From an uncultured Lachnoclostridium sp. (lineage in GTDB: Bacteria > Bacillota > Clostridia > Lachnospirales > Lachnospiraceae), in assembly GCA_946499505.1 (NCBI GenBank), contig CAMMSL010000005.1:60743-124742 (forward strand): a stretch of DNA of 64,000 bases. Direction: 5' to 3'. This document shows positions 17,385-25,473 of this stretch, one piece after another. Position 1 is the first letter of the stretch, and every line of letters starts with the position of its first letter. The position numbers were made by a program, and so were the translations under genes. The notes under the pieces were generated by a model. That model was not told where the DNA came from, did not search any database, and was given only the letters and a program-made list of their open reading frames with translations.

Positions 17385-17935
17385 ATGGATATATCTGATC
17401 TGAAAAAGCTGAAAAAAGAAGCGGGACTTACGAACGCGGAGATTGCAGAACTCTCAGGGATTCCGGTAAGCACTGTCAATAAGATATTCTCAGGTGCAAC
17501 AAAGAATCCCCGTTATGCTGCAATGCTGGCGATCGAGCAGGTGCTTACGACAAAGGAAAAGATCCCGTTTACTTATGACAAACTGAAAGAAGAACCGGCT
17601 ATAGTCAGGGATGCGGCAGCCCCCTATATGTATTCTGCCAGAGAGTATGGCGGAGAGGATATTGAAAAGCTGTCGGAATGGTCGCGGGCAGAGCTGATCA
17701 ACGGGAGATTGTTTCAAAAAGTAATTCATCCCACGATTATGTCCGGAAACTGATACAGTATCAGAAAGCCGGTGTGAGAGAGTACTGGATTGCAGATCCG
17801 TTTCAGGAGGTGATCTCTGTATTCAATTTTGAAGATGCAAAGAAAAGCGGGGAATATAGCTATGGGGAAGCGGTGCCATCCGGTGTACTGGAGGGGCTTG
17901 AGATCCGGTTCGGGGAGGTGATGGAAGGGTACTGA
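17385..17935 (+). pseudogene. Decayed HTH-Uma2 protein gene (internal deletion, frameshift)
   Basis: The 5' part encodes an N-terminal helix-turn-helix (MDISDLKKLKKEAGLTNAEI, SGIPVSTVNKIFSG) and a linker ending WSRAELINGRL, where a Uma2-type nuclease domain begins. The reading then falls out of frame and stops at 17753. In another frame from about 17700 the sequence resumes EIVSKSNSSHDYVRKLIQYQ and GVREYWIADPFQEVI, which is the C-terminal core of Uma2 (DUF820, PD-(D/E)XK-like). So the middle of the nuclease, probably tens of codons, has been deleted at about 17700 and the two halves are out of frame. Intact HTH-Uma2 proteins are common in Clostridia; this copy should be non-functional. Confidence 0.75.
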
Positions 17936-17953
17936 AAGAGAAGCAGTTGAATA

Positions 17954-17982
17954 TTGACAAATCTCCCAATTAAACTTATTGT
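17954..17982 (+). promoter_or_regulatory. Promoter for the MutS-like gene
   Basis: TTGACA at 17954, 17-base spacer, TATTGT at 17977, about 38 bases before the start codon. Confidence 0.6.
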
Positions 17983-18019
17983 ATTAATAGAATGATACAA
18001 AATGAAAGGTGGTATTTCT

Positions 18020-19642
18020 ATGCTGTCTGCGGTGTTGGGAGTTATGGCGGTTTTCCTTTTCCTGCTGGTCATATGGCTGATCTCATATTACAGTATGAAA
18101 CGGAAAAGAAAAGCATATATTCACGAGAAGTTCGGAAAGATTCCGAAGATCAGGGAATGGAACGATGCAGTCAGGAATTACTATGATGTGGTAAATGACG
18201 GCACCGGTCTGGATGACATTACGTGGAATGACCTGTCTATGAATGATGTTTTTCAGAGAGCCGCCCAGTGCGACACATCTCCGGGAGAGGAAATCCTGTA
18301 TTGGAGATTACGCCGGAACAGGATGTCACCGGAAGAGCAGAGAATCTTTGAGGAAAGAGTGCGGACATGGGCAGATAATGAAAAAGAAAGAGAAAAGATT
18401 GAGGAACTGCTGTGTGATATCGGAAAGAGTGATTCCTCATATTATCTTCCCGCCTATCTGGACGGGATAGAGTCTTATGTATTCGGACATCAATGGGTAT
18501 ACCGGGTGCTGCAGATTCTGCTGGCGGCTTCGCTTGTTTTTATACCATTCTATCCGGTCGACTGGTCGCTGATGCCATTTGTGGGAATGTGCGCCGTGAA
18601 CCTCGGTCTGTATTTCCGGATAAATATGAAGCATGACCTTGAGCTGTCCCTGATCGGAACAGCGGTAAGCCTTCTTGGAAATGCAAAGCAGATGGCAGCG
18701 AGAAAAGAAATCAGAGATTTGTTCCCGGAACTTCAGGATGCGCTGTCCGGACTGAAGGGGGTTATACGGGGAGAAAAGATACTCCGGATCAAGAGGGAGG
18801 GTGCTCGTACAGGAGATGCGCTGGGTACCTGCCTTGATTATCTGCTGGGTATTACTTTAATGCAGATCACCACATACAATAAAGTAATGAAACGTCTGAT
18901 GAACAATGTGGAAAACTATCTAACAGTGTACCGCTGTATCGGCGAACTTGATGCGGCGATCAGTACGGCGTCATTTCGGAAGTCTCTGCCATGGTGCTGT
19001 ATTCCGGAGTATACAGACGAGAAGAGACTGGAAATGACCGAAGTATATCATCCGCTCATCAAAGAGCCGGTGGCAAATGACTTTGCTGTGGAAAAGAGCT
19101 GCCTGATCACCGGTTCTAACGCCTCGGGTAAATCTACATTTATAAAGGCTGCTGCTGTCAATGCAGTACTCGCGCAGGCGATCAATACGTGTGCGGCAAA
19201 GCGCTTTGTAATGCCGCCGGCTGAAGTGATCACGTCCATGGCTGTGAGAGACGACCTGATGGCAGGCGAGAGCTATTTTATCCGTGAGATCAGATATCTG
19301 AAACGTATTCTTGACAGTATTACAGAGGAGAGGGTAACTATCTGTGCTATTGATGAGATCCTGAGAGGAACAAATACCGGCGAGCGTATCCGGGCGTCAA
19401 GGGCAATCCTTGAATATCTCAGAGATAAGAACTGTATTGCGCTTGTGGCTACACATGATAAAGAACTGACGGAGCTTCTCGGCAGCGATTATCTGAATTA
19501 TCATTTCAGTGAGGAAATCGGAGAAGATGATATCGCGTTCAGCTATAAGATCATGGAAGGGCCGGCGACATCGCAGAATGCAGTGAAGCTGCTGGAGTTC
19601 GCGGGATTCCCGGAAGAGATCATAGAAGCGGCGCAGGAATAA
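18020..19642 (+). CDS. Membrane-anchored MutS-like ATPase
   Basis: 540 residues. The C-terminal third is a MutS/ABC-type ATPase: Walker A GSNASGKST near residues 365-373, Walker B TICAIDEIL near 440-447, then RGTNTGERIRAS and a His switch in VATHD. The N terminus lacks the mismatch-binding domains and instead has one membrane helix (about 3-25) and a hydrophobic pair (about 160-195). These proteins are distinct from repair MutS1 and MutS2, and their role is not established. Start ATG 18020 (MLSAVLG) has AAAGGTGG correctly spaced; the ATG at 18002 lies before that site. Confidence 0.85.
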   Translation: MLSAVLGVMAVFLFLLVIWLISYYSMKRKRKAYIHEKFGKIPKIREWNDAVRNYYDVVNDGTGLDDITWNDLSMNDVFQRAAQCDTSPGEEILYWRLRRNRMSPEEQRIFEERVRTWADNEKEREKIEELLCDIGKSDSSYYLPAYLDGIESYVFGHQWVYRVLQILLAASLVFIPFYPVDWSLMPFVGMCAVNLGLYFRINMKHDLELSLIGTAVSLLGNAKQMAARKEIRDLFPELQDALSGLKGVIRGEKILRIKREGARTGDALGTCLDYLLGITLMQITTYNKVMKRLMNNVENYLTVYRCIGELDAAISTASFRKSLPWCCIPEYTDEKRLEMTEVYHPLIKEPVANDFAVEKSCLITGSNASGKSTFIKAAAVNAVLAQAINTCAAKRFVMPPAEVITSMAVRDDLMAGESYFIREIRYLKRILDSITEERVTICAIDEILRGTNTGERIRASRAILEYLRDKNCIALVATHDKELTELLGSDYLNYHFSEEIGEDDIAFSYKIMEGPATSQNAVKLLEFAGFPEEIIEAAQE

Positions 19643-19650
19643 AAGTTATA

Positions 19651-19700
19651 AAAGGATATGATGCAGGAGCTGCTAAATCAGTTCAGGCATCATATCCTTT
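19651..19700. terminator. Bidirectional terminator between convergent genes
   Basis: AAAGGATATGATGC (19651-19664) and GCATCATATCCTTT (19687-19700) form a perfect 14-bp stem that overlaps the end of the lysR-type gene. The T-rich flank is better on the minus strand. Confidence 0.75.
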
Positions 19701-20548
19701 GTCAGTTTCAGGAATTTCAGAGCGGCCGGCGTCAGATCCTTTTTGGACTTCATAGCAACCCCAAGGGTTCGGGAGCAGAAAGGTTTCAGAGGATAAGCCG
19801 ACACATGGGACTCAAAGTTGCGGCAGGTAAGACCCGGAAGAATACTGATCCCCAGCTTATTTTCAATCATGGAGATGATCGCATGGTCATCTTTTGATGT
19901 GAAGTCGATATTCGGTTTGACACCGGAACTGCTCAGCGCATGATGAACATCGTAATCCGTCCCCATGGCAGAGATGACAAAATGCTGCCCTTCAAACTTT
20001 TCTATGGGAAAGATTCCGCCTTCCGGAGCCGGATAATCGAGGGGAACAACTGCATAAAGAGGATCCTCATACAGAGATATCCAGTCAAGAGATTTCGTAT
20101 TTCTTTTGCTGACGAACCCAAAATCGACAAGATCGGATTCAATCCAGTTTACAATATCGTCTGTGCCTCCTTCCATCAATTTGATCTTGATACCCGGATG
20201 GTTCTGCTGGAAGACATGTATGATTTTCGGGAGCCAGTGGATAGAAATACTGGAAAATGTTGCAATCACGAGCTGTCCTTTTTCGAGTCCGTTTATCTCG
20301 CTGATCATCTGTTCGAGATGTTCGGTCATGGCGAGGAGAGAACGTACGCCGGGAAGGATCATTTTCGCATTTCCGGTAAGCTTCACTCCCTGTTTAGATC
20401 GTATAAATAAAGAAAAACCTATTTCGTCCTCCAGTGATTTCAGAAGATGGCTTACGCCGGATTGAGTGTATCCCATACGGTCGCCTGTTTTTGTGAAATT
20501 TTCTGTTTCCGCCACATCTGCAAACAATAGAAGTTTCTTAATATCCAT
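19673..20548 (-). CDS. LysR-family transcriptional regulator next to the prd locus
   Basis: 291 residues: N-terminal winged helix-turn-helix (MDIKKLLLFADVAETENFTK, GYTQSGVSHLLKSLEDEIG) and a C-terminal substrate-binding-type effector domain. Start ATG 20548 has AGGAGGATCA just upstream, so the longer reading frame to 20644 is not used. It is divergent from prdC. LysR proteins usually control a divergent neighbour, so it is a candidate regulator of the proline reductase genes. No PrdR-type sigma-54 activator is visible in this locus. Confidence 0.93.
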   Translation of the reverse strand: MDIKKLLLFADVAETENFTKTGDRMGYTQSGVSHLLKSLEDEIGFSLFIRSKQGVKLTGNAKMILPGVRSLLAMTEHLEQMISEINGLEKGQLVIATFSSISIHWLPKIIHVFQQNHPGIKIKLMEGGTDDIVNWIESDLVDFGFVSKRNTKSLDWISLYEDPLYAVVPLDYPAPEGGIFPIEKFEGQHFVISAMGTDYDVHHALSSSGVKPNIDFTSKDDHAIISMIENKLGISILPGLTCRNFESHVSAYPLKPFCSRTLGVAMKSKKDLTPAALKFLKLTKDMMPELI

Positions 20549-20609
20549 TGATCCTCCTCCTGTTCTTGTCCGCCCGCGACTATATTGTGTGCATTGTTTA
20601 AATAAAGAA

Positions 20610-20648
20610 AAAGACGTCGGGGACGGCCCTGACGTCTTTGTCATTTTT
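20610..20648 (+). terminator. Intrinsic terminator upstream of prdC
   Basis: AAAGACGTC (20610-20618) pairs perfectly with GACGTCTTT (20631-20639), followed by GTCATTTTTT. No plus-strand gene ends here, so it may end a short leader RNA or antisense transcription from the lysR side. Confidence 0.7.
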
Positions 20649-20659
20649 TAATAATAACT

Positions 20660-20693
20660 GATATCTATTAATATTTTATAAAGTATAGACATC
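20660..20693. promoter_or_regulatory. Candidate operator between lysR-type gene and prdC
   Basis: GATATCTAT (20660-20668) and ATAGACATC (20685-20693) are an inverted repeat matching at eight of nine positions with a 16-base AT-rich centre. LysR sites are typically interrupted palindromes of this kind. Confidence 0.4.
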
Positions 20694-20757
20694 GGAACCG
20701 GTTCTGTCAATAGATTCTATGATGAGAAACTGTCATGACAAAAGCAGTAAACGTCAT

Positions 20758-20786
20758 TTTACTTTTGACGGAGACGCGCATATAAT
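20758..20786 (+). promoter_or_regulatory. Promoter of the prd operon
   Basis: TTTACT at 20758, 17-base spacer, perfect TATAAT at 20781, giving a leader of about 26 bases. No sigma-54 -24/-12 element is visible. Confidence 0.55.
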
Positions 20787-20818
20787 CAGAGGCAAACATA
20801 CGGAAAGGAAGTGATCTG

Positions 20819-22117
20819 GTGAAGCGAATATTTCGCTTTCCTTTAAAACAGAATATCGGTGCAAAGGCTGCCCCAACAGTTGTCGAAGGTGACAAAATTG
20901 TTCGCGGGCAGCTTATTGCTTCTGTCGGAGAAAGTGAGCTTGGAGCAAATCTGTTTTCCAGTGTGAGCGGAAGTGTCACGGGGATTGATGAAAATGAAAT
21001 CCGTGTGCAGGCCGACGAAGTGCAGCCTGCCGAATATAGAAAGCTGTCGGGAAGCAATCCTCTGGAACTGATCAGAGAAGCCGGGATCGTCGGCCTTGGC
21101 GGCGCAGGATTCCCTACATACTATAAACTTAAAGAACCATTTAAAACAGATGGAATTGTGATTGTCAATGCCGCGGAGTGTGAACCGATCCTTGGACATA
21201 ATATAGCGGCAATTGAAAAGAATCCGCAGAAACTGATACGGGGTCTGCAGATTGTCATGGATATCGTACATTCATCAAAAGGCGTTGTAGCAATTAAAGA
21301 AGTGCATTCTCAGGCAGTTGAAAAACTGAGGGAAACACTGGACGATGACAGAATAAGGATCGCGCTTTTACCTGATATGTATCCGATGGGAGAAGAGAGA
21401 GCTGTTATAAGAGAAGTGACAGGCACGCTGCTCGGTGTAGATACACTTCCTCTTGATGCTGATGCGATCGTAGTTAATGCTGAAACGGCCTGCCGGATAG
21501 AGGAAGCTGTAGATTTGAAAAAACCTCTCATAGACAAGGATATGACTGTTGCGGGAAAGCTGAGAGGAAATACAGATCTGATCCGAATCTTTGAGAATGT
21601 TCCTATCGGGATGAGCGTACGTGACGTCTTTGATATGGCAGGAGGGCTTGCGGATGAATATGGTGAAATCATTATGGGCGGTCCTTTTACCGGAAAGCGT
21701 GTACAGCTCGATGATCCGGTCATAAAGACTACGGGCGGTCTGATCGCAGCGGAATGCTTTATGAAAGGGCCGGAGAAACTGGGGCTTCTGGTCTGTGCGT
21801 GCGGAGCAGGCAGGGAACGGCTGGAGGAGATTGCGAAGAGTATGGGATCCGAGGCTGCCGGCGTAGAGTACTGCAAGCAGGCACACAGGGTAAAGAACAG
21901 CCTGAAATGTGAAAATCCGGGAAAATGTCCGGGACAGGTACAGAAAGTCATGGCACTTAAAAAAGCAGGTGCGCAGGCTCTTCTGATCAGCAACTGTACA
22001 GATTGTACCAATACTGTGATGTCGTGTGCCCCGAAACTGGGATTACCGGTCTATCATTGTACGGACGGCGCACTCCGGGCAGTGAATCATAAACTGATCC
22101 GGAAGATCCACACATAG
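20819..22117 (+). CDS. prdC: Proline reductase-associated electron transfer protein PrdC (RnfC-like)
   Basis: 432 residues of the RnfC-like family that passes electrons to D-proline reductase. The N terminus has the RnfC hybrid lipoyl-like barrel (MKRIFRFPLKQNIGAKAAPT), then the NAD/FMN-binding-like GIVGLGGAGFPTYYKL and NAAECEPILGHN motifs. The C-terminal part is Cys-rich (VCACGAG, KCENPGKCPG, SNCTDCTNT). All of these cysteines are encoded as Cys; no in-frame TGA is present. GTG start at 20819 with AAAGGAAG upstream. First gene of the prdC-prdA-orf-prdB set. Confidence 0.92.
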   Translation: MKRIFRFPLKQNIGAKAAPTVVEGDKIVRGQLIASVGESELGANLFSSVSGSVTGIDENEIRVQADEVQPAEYRKLSGSNPLELIREAGIVGLGGAGFPTYYKLKEPFKTDGIVIVNAAECEPILGHNIAAIEKNPQKLIRGLQIVMDIVHSSKGVVAIKEVHSQAVEKLRETLDDDRIRIALLPDMYPMGEERAVIREVTGTLLGVDTLPLDADAIVVNAETACRIEEAVDLKKPLIDKDMTVAGKLRGNTDLIRIFENVPIGMSVRDVFDMAGGLADEYGEIIMGGPFTGKRVQLDDPVIKTTGGLIAAECFMKGPEKLGLLVCACGAGRERLEEIAKSMGSEAAGVEYCKQAHRVKNSLKCENPGKCPGQVQKVMALKKAGAQALLISNCTDCTNTVMSCAPKLGLPVYHCTDGALRAVNHKLIRKIHT

Positions 22118-22196
22118 GTAAAATACCAGCGGTACGATCAGAAGAACAGCAGATACATATAACAGAAAGATAGAAAAGAAGAATGGAGGAAATGAG

Positions 22197-24050
22197 ATGT
22201 CAATTACAAAGGAAACACTGGAACAGCATTTGAAAGATCCGGCGATCTTCTGCTGCAGGAGACAGAAAGGGCTGGTGATCAGCGCGGCAGATCTGGAAGA
22301 TCCGTCACTGTTTGACGATATGGAGGAGGCCGGTCTTCTGAAACTGAGTGATGACGGCCTGAAGATCGAGCAGGTGATCGGTTCCACACTTGTATGCGAT
22401 GTGGAAGCCCTGACCCCTATTACCAAAGATATGGTCGACAAAGTAAATGAAGTAACAGAAATAGCTTCGAAGGAGGCGGATAAAGGGGAAGAGGGATCTG
22501 CACCTGCAGAAGGGAAGACAGATGCTCCCGCAGGTCCGATTCCGCAGGTCAAAGCAGTACAAGGAGGAAACGGCATGATACATATTGAGATTGGAAAAGC
22601 AGAAAAACTGGAACATTTGAGCATGGATATCCCTGTGTTTTCAGGCCCGGGTGCAGCGGCACCTGTATGTACAGGCGGAGAAACTGCGGGAGCAGCAGAC
22701 TCTTCCGCAGTTCCGGATGAAGAAAAGGCCGGTGAAAAGAAAGTCATCCGTACCCTTATCAAGAAACATATCCGTATTACGGACGCGGAGATCGGGACAG
22801 AGACTTCCATTAAAGACGGAAAGATTACGATTGATAAAAATATTATCGAAAAAGCGCTTAAGGAAGATCCTTTGTGCAAGAAGATCGAGCTCGATGTGAT
22901 CAAACCGGATAACAGGCATATTTATACAGAGACCATCATGGATATCTGCCCGATCGCGACAAAAGTTGAAGGCGAACTTGGAAGCGGCGTGACAAAAGTG
23001 GCAGACGGCGTTGTATTCATGCTGACAGGCGTGGATGAGGATGGTGTACAGATCCATGAGTTCGGCTCCTCAGAAGGTTATCTGGACGAAAAAATGTATT
23101 TCGGTCATCCGGGATGCGCAGATGAGAATGATATTATCATCCGCTGCAATGTTGTGATCGAGAAGAAGACCGGAATGACACGGCCGGGTCCGTTTGCGGC
23201 ACATAAGTGTCAGGATTATATTATTCAGGCAGTCCGCGACGAACTGAAGAAATATGACGGTGAAGTAGTGCGTGAGGAAGTGTGTGAAGACGTCCGCAGA
23301 CCGGGTAACCCGAGAGTCGTGCTTGTAAAAGAGATTATGGGACAGGGAGCCATGCATGACAATGTGATCTGTCCGACAGAACCCTGCGGTATTCTGGGCG
23401 GGCAGAAAAACGTGGACTGCGGAAACGTACCTATCATCCTGACTCCGAATCAGGTGCGTGACGGCTCTATCCATGCATTGACCTGCATCGGACCTGCCAC
23501 CAAAGAGATGACCAGACACTATATCCGGGAACCTCTTGTAGAGGGGCTCGCGGCGGACAGTGAAATGGATCTTGTAGGAGTTGTTTTCGTCGGTTCGCCT
23601 CAGGTGAATGATGAGAAGATGTGGGTTTCCGAAAGGCTGGGATCTCTTCTGGAGTCTCTGGATATTGATGGCTGTATCATTACAACAGAAGGCTTCGGAA
23701 ATAACCATATTGATTTTATCCAGCATATCGGACAGGCGGGAAAACGAGGCATTCCTGTGGTAGGCGTCTCATTCTGTGCTTATCAGGGCCAGCTTGTAGT
23801 AGGAAATAAATATGCTGACGCCATGATCGAAGAAAATATGGACAAAGGCGGTTTTGAGAACAATGTAGCTGGATGTTCCTGTGTTACAAAAGAGGTGGCG
23901 GCAAGAGCGATCCAGATGCTGAAGAACAAGATGGCCGGAGTTGAGATCAAGCCTGCGCCGAAGAAGTGGGACAATGAAGTTGTTAACAATAACAACAGGC
24001 TGCTTGGACTTCCGGATACTGAGCTGTTAGACTCCGGGACAATGCACTGA
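22197..24050 (+). CDS. prdA: D-proline reductase proprotein PrdA
   Basis: 617 residues. PrdA is made as a proprotein that cleaves itself to give a large subunit and a smaller one bearing an N-terminal pyruvoyl group, which binds D-proline. The cleavage residue is predicted to be Cys430 in IHALTCIGPATKEMTRHY. Residues about 110-185 form an Ala/Gly/Glu-rich variable stretch. C-terminal features include GFGNNHIDFIQHIGQAG and NVAGCSCVTKEVAARAIQML, shared with glycine-reductase GrdE-type proteins. ATG 22197 follows GGAGGAAATGAG. It works with PrdB. Confidence 0.95.
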   Translation: MSITKETLEQHLKDPAIFCCRRQKGLVISAADLEDPSLFDDMEEAGLLKLSDDGLKIEQVIGSTLVCDVEALTPITKDMVDKVNEVTEIASKEADKGEEGSAPAEGKTDAPAGPIPQVKAVQGGNGMIHIEIGKAEKLEHLSMDIPVFSGPGAAAPVCTGGETAGAADSSAVPDEEKAGEKKVIRTLIKKHIRITDAEIGTETSIKDGKITIDKNIIEKALKEDPLCKKIELDVIKPDNRHIYTETIMDICPIATKVEGELGSGVTKVADGVVFMLTGVDEDGVQIHEFGSSEGYLDEKMYFGHPGCADENDIIIRCNVVIEKKTGMTRPGPFAAHKCQDYIIQAVRDELKKYDGEVVREEVCEDVRRPGNPRVVLVKEIMGQGAMHDNVICPTEPCGILGGQKNVDCGNVPIILTPNQVRDGSIHALTCIGPATKEMTRHYIREPLVEGLAADSEMDLVGVVFVGSPQVNDEKMWVSERLGSLLESLDIDGCIITTEGFGNNHIDFIQHIGQAGKRGIPVVGVSFCAYQGQLVVGNKYADAMIEENMDKGGFENNVAGCSCVTKEVAARAIQMLKNKMAGVEIKPAPKKWDNEVVNNNNRLLGLPDTELLDSGTMH

Positions 24051-24051
24051 T

Positions 24052-24519
24052 ATGGCCGGGGCAGAGTATATCATCAATCCTGTCCTGATGGGCGGACTGG
24101 TGAAAGAAGTAACCGGAGACATGATAAAAGTGCATCTGCACGGCCGTCTGGGCGTTATTACGGTTCCCGCGGAATGTATTTTAAGGGGAACAGAGGAAAA
24201 CTCCGGCGGGGAAGAGCCTGCGGCCGGAACAGAGATGCAGTTTTACTTCAGCTATCTTCAGGTGAATGAAAATCCATATGATTATGATGCATGTGCGATA
24301 AAAAACGGCGAATTTGAACCATGCTTAATTGGTGGAACAATCACAGAAGTAAATGATACTGCCATTAAGGCGGAGATCATGGATGGTCTGGGTACGGCAG
24401 CAGTGCCCAGACGGTGGGTATTTACAGATGTAGAATTAAAAGAAGGGCAGAATGTGGAGTTCTATTTCAGCCCGATGAAAATATCCGGTAAAAGGGATAT
24501 CCCTGTGGAATCCATATAA
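24052..24519 (+). CDS. CBO2463/CBO2479-type protein between prdA and prdB
   Basis: 155 residues, starting 2 bases after the prdA stop, so cotranscribed and probably coupled. From memory, a protein of this type recurs between prdA and prdB in other clostridia, but no biochemical role is established. The sequence is an internal duplication: GGLVKEVTGDMIKVHLHG...FYFSYLQV in the first half and GGTITEVNDTAIKAEIMDG...FYFSPMKI in the second. Each repeat looks like a small beta barrel. A structural or maturation role in the reductase complex is inference. Confidence 0.8.
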   Translation: MAGAEYIINPVLMGGLVKEVTGDMIKVHLHGRLGVITVPAECILRGTEENSGGEEPAAGTEMQFYFSYLQVNENPYDYDACAIKNGEFEPCLIGGTITEVNDTAIKAEIMDGLGTAAVPRRWVFTDVELKEGQNVEFYFSPMKISGKRDIPVESI

Positions 24520-24538
24520 GAATGCAAGGAGGATGAAT

Positions 24539-25264
24539 ATGAAATTAACAACAGTAGAGGGTATGCAGTCCGAAATCTTTGTGCCGGTCACACCGGTCCC
24601 TGTATTTACAGAATTAAAGAAACCGCTTTCTGAATGTAAGGTGGCGTTTATTACGGCAGGAGGAATTCATAAAAAGAGCCAGACTCCGTTTAATACATCC
24701 GGTGATTATTCCTATCGGACGATTGAGTTCGATACACCGTCCTCAGAGCTGATGGTCACACACGGAGGTTTTGACAACTCGGACATTAATAAAGATGTGA
24801 ACGCTATGTTTCCCATTGACCGTCTTCATGAGCTTGTGGCAGAGGGCTTTATCGGTTCTCTCCCGAAAGAGACGTATACGTTTATGGGCGGCGGCGGAAA
24901 TGTAGAAAAATTCAAGGAGGAGACAGGACCTGAGATTGCCCGGAAATTAAAAGCTCAGGGAGTCGATATCGTACTGTGCACCGGTGGCTGCGGCACCTGC
25001 CACAGGTCTGCCACGATCGTTACGAGATGCTGCGAGGCGGCAGGAATGAGCTGCTGTGTGATCGCCGCACTCCCGCCTATCGCAAGACAGCAGGGAGCGC
25101 CGAGGATTACTGCTCCGCATGTGCCGATCGGTTCCAATGCGGGAGAGCCGAACAATATTCCGATGCAGACTGCCATTGTGAAAGAGTCACTGGAATGGGT
25201 ACGCGACTGTCCGGGATACAATCAGATAAAAGTACTGCCTTATGAGTACAGACATAATGTATAA
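24539..25264 (+). CDS. prdB: D-proline reductase subunit PrdB, cysteine variant
   Basis: 241 residues. PrdB carries the thiol or selenol that attacks the ring carbon of D-proline bound to PrdA, giving 5-aminovalerate. The active motif is CTGGCGTCHRSA; the second Cys (codon TGC at 24989-24991, residue 151) aligns with the selenocysteine near residue 152 of the Clostridium sticklandii enzyme as I recall it. Here the codon is TGC, not TGA. Start ATG 24539 (MKLTTVEG) is six bases after AGGAGG; ATG 24533 is too close. Last gene of the prd set. Confidence 0.93.
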   Translation: MKLTTVEGMQSEIFVPVTPVPVFTELKKPLSECKVAFITAGGIHKKSQTPFNTSGDYSYRTIEFDTPSSELMVTHGGFDNSDINKDVNAMFPIDRLHELVAEGFIGSLPKETYTFMGGGGNVEKFKEETGPEIARKLKAQGVDIVLCTGGCGTCHRSATIVTRCCEAAGMSCCVIAALPPIARQQGAPRITAPHVPIGSNAGEPNNIPMQTAIVKESLEWVRDCPGYNQIKVLPYEYRHNV

Positions 25265-25376
25265 CTGACAGTAACAGTTTACTCATTTACGAACAAACAT
25301 TACAAATCCTCATGACAGTATGAAAAAAGTTAATTTTACAAATATAATGTTTTGTGCTTAAATAAGACGCATAATC

Positions 25377-25424
25377 AAAAGGGACAGACAACGGAGTCGA
25401 AAAAGACAGTTGCCTGTCCCTTTT
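25377..25424 (+). terminator. Terminator between prdB and the amino-acid ABC transporter
   Basis: AAAAGGGACAG (25377-25387) pairs with CTGTCCCTTTT (25414-25424), extended by an inner ACAAC/GTTG helix; TTTTGCTTATTTC follows. A TATAAT at 25343 just upstream means it could instead act as a leader attenuator for the transporter. Confidence 0.7.
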
Positions 25425-25473
25425 GCTTATTTCATTTATAGAGGCATATGATTCTTAAAAGGAGGTAACTATT

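Noticed and set aside
20765-20786. TTGACG...TATAAT as the prdC promoter
   Set aside because: The spacing is only 10 bases; TTTACT at 20758 with a 17-base spacer to the same TATAAT is the better fit.
21310-22903. Long minus-strand frames opposite prdC and prdA
   Set aside because: The plus-strand genes are unmistakable, and the antisense translations are Ser/Pro/Ile-rich without known motifs.
24980-25000. Selenocysteine in PrdB
   Set aside because: The codon at the active position is TGC, and no in-frame TGA occurs in the gene.
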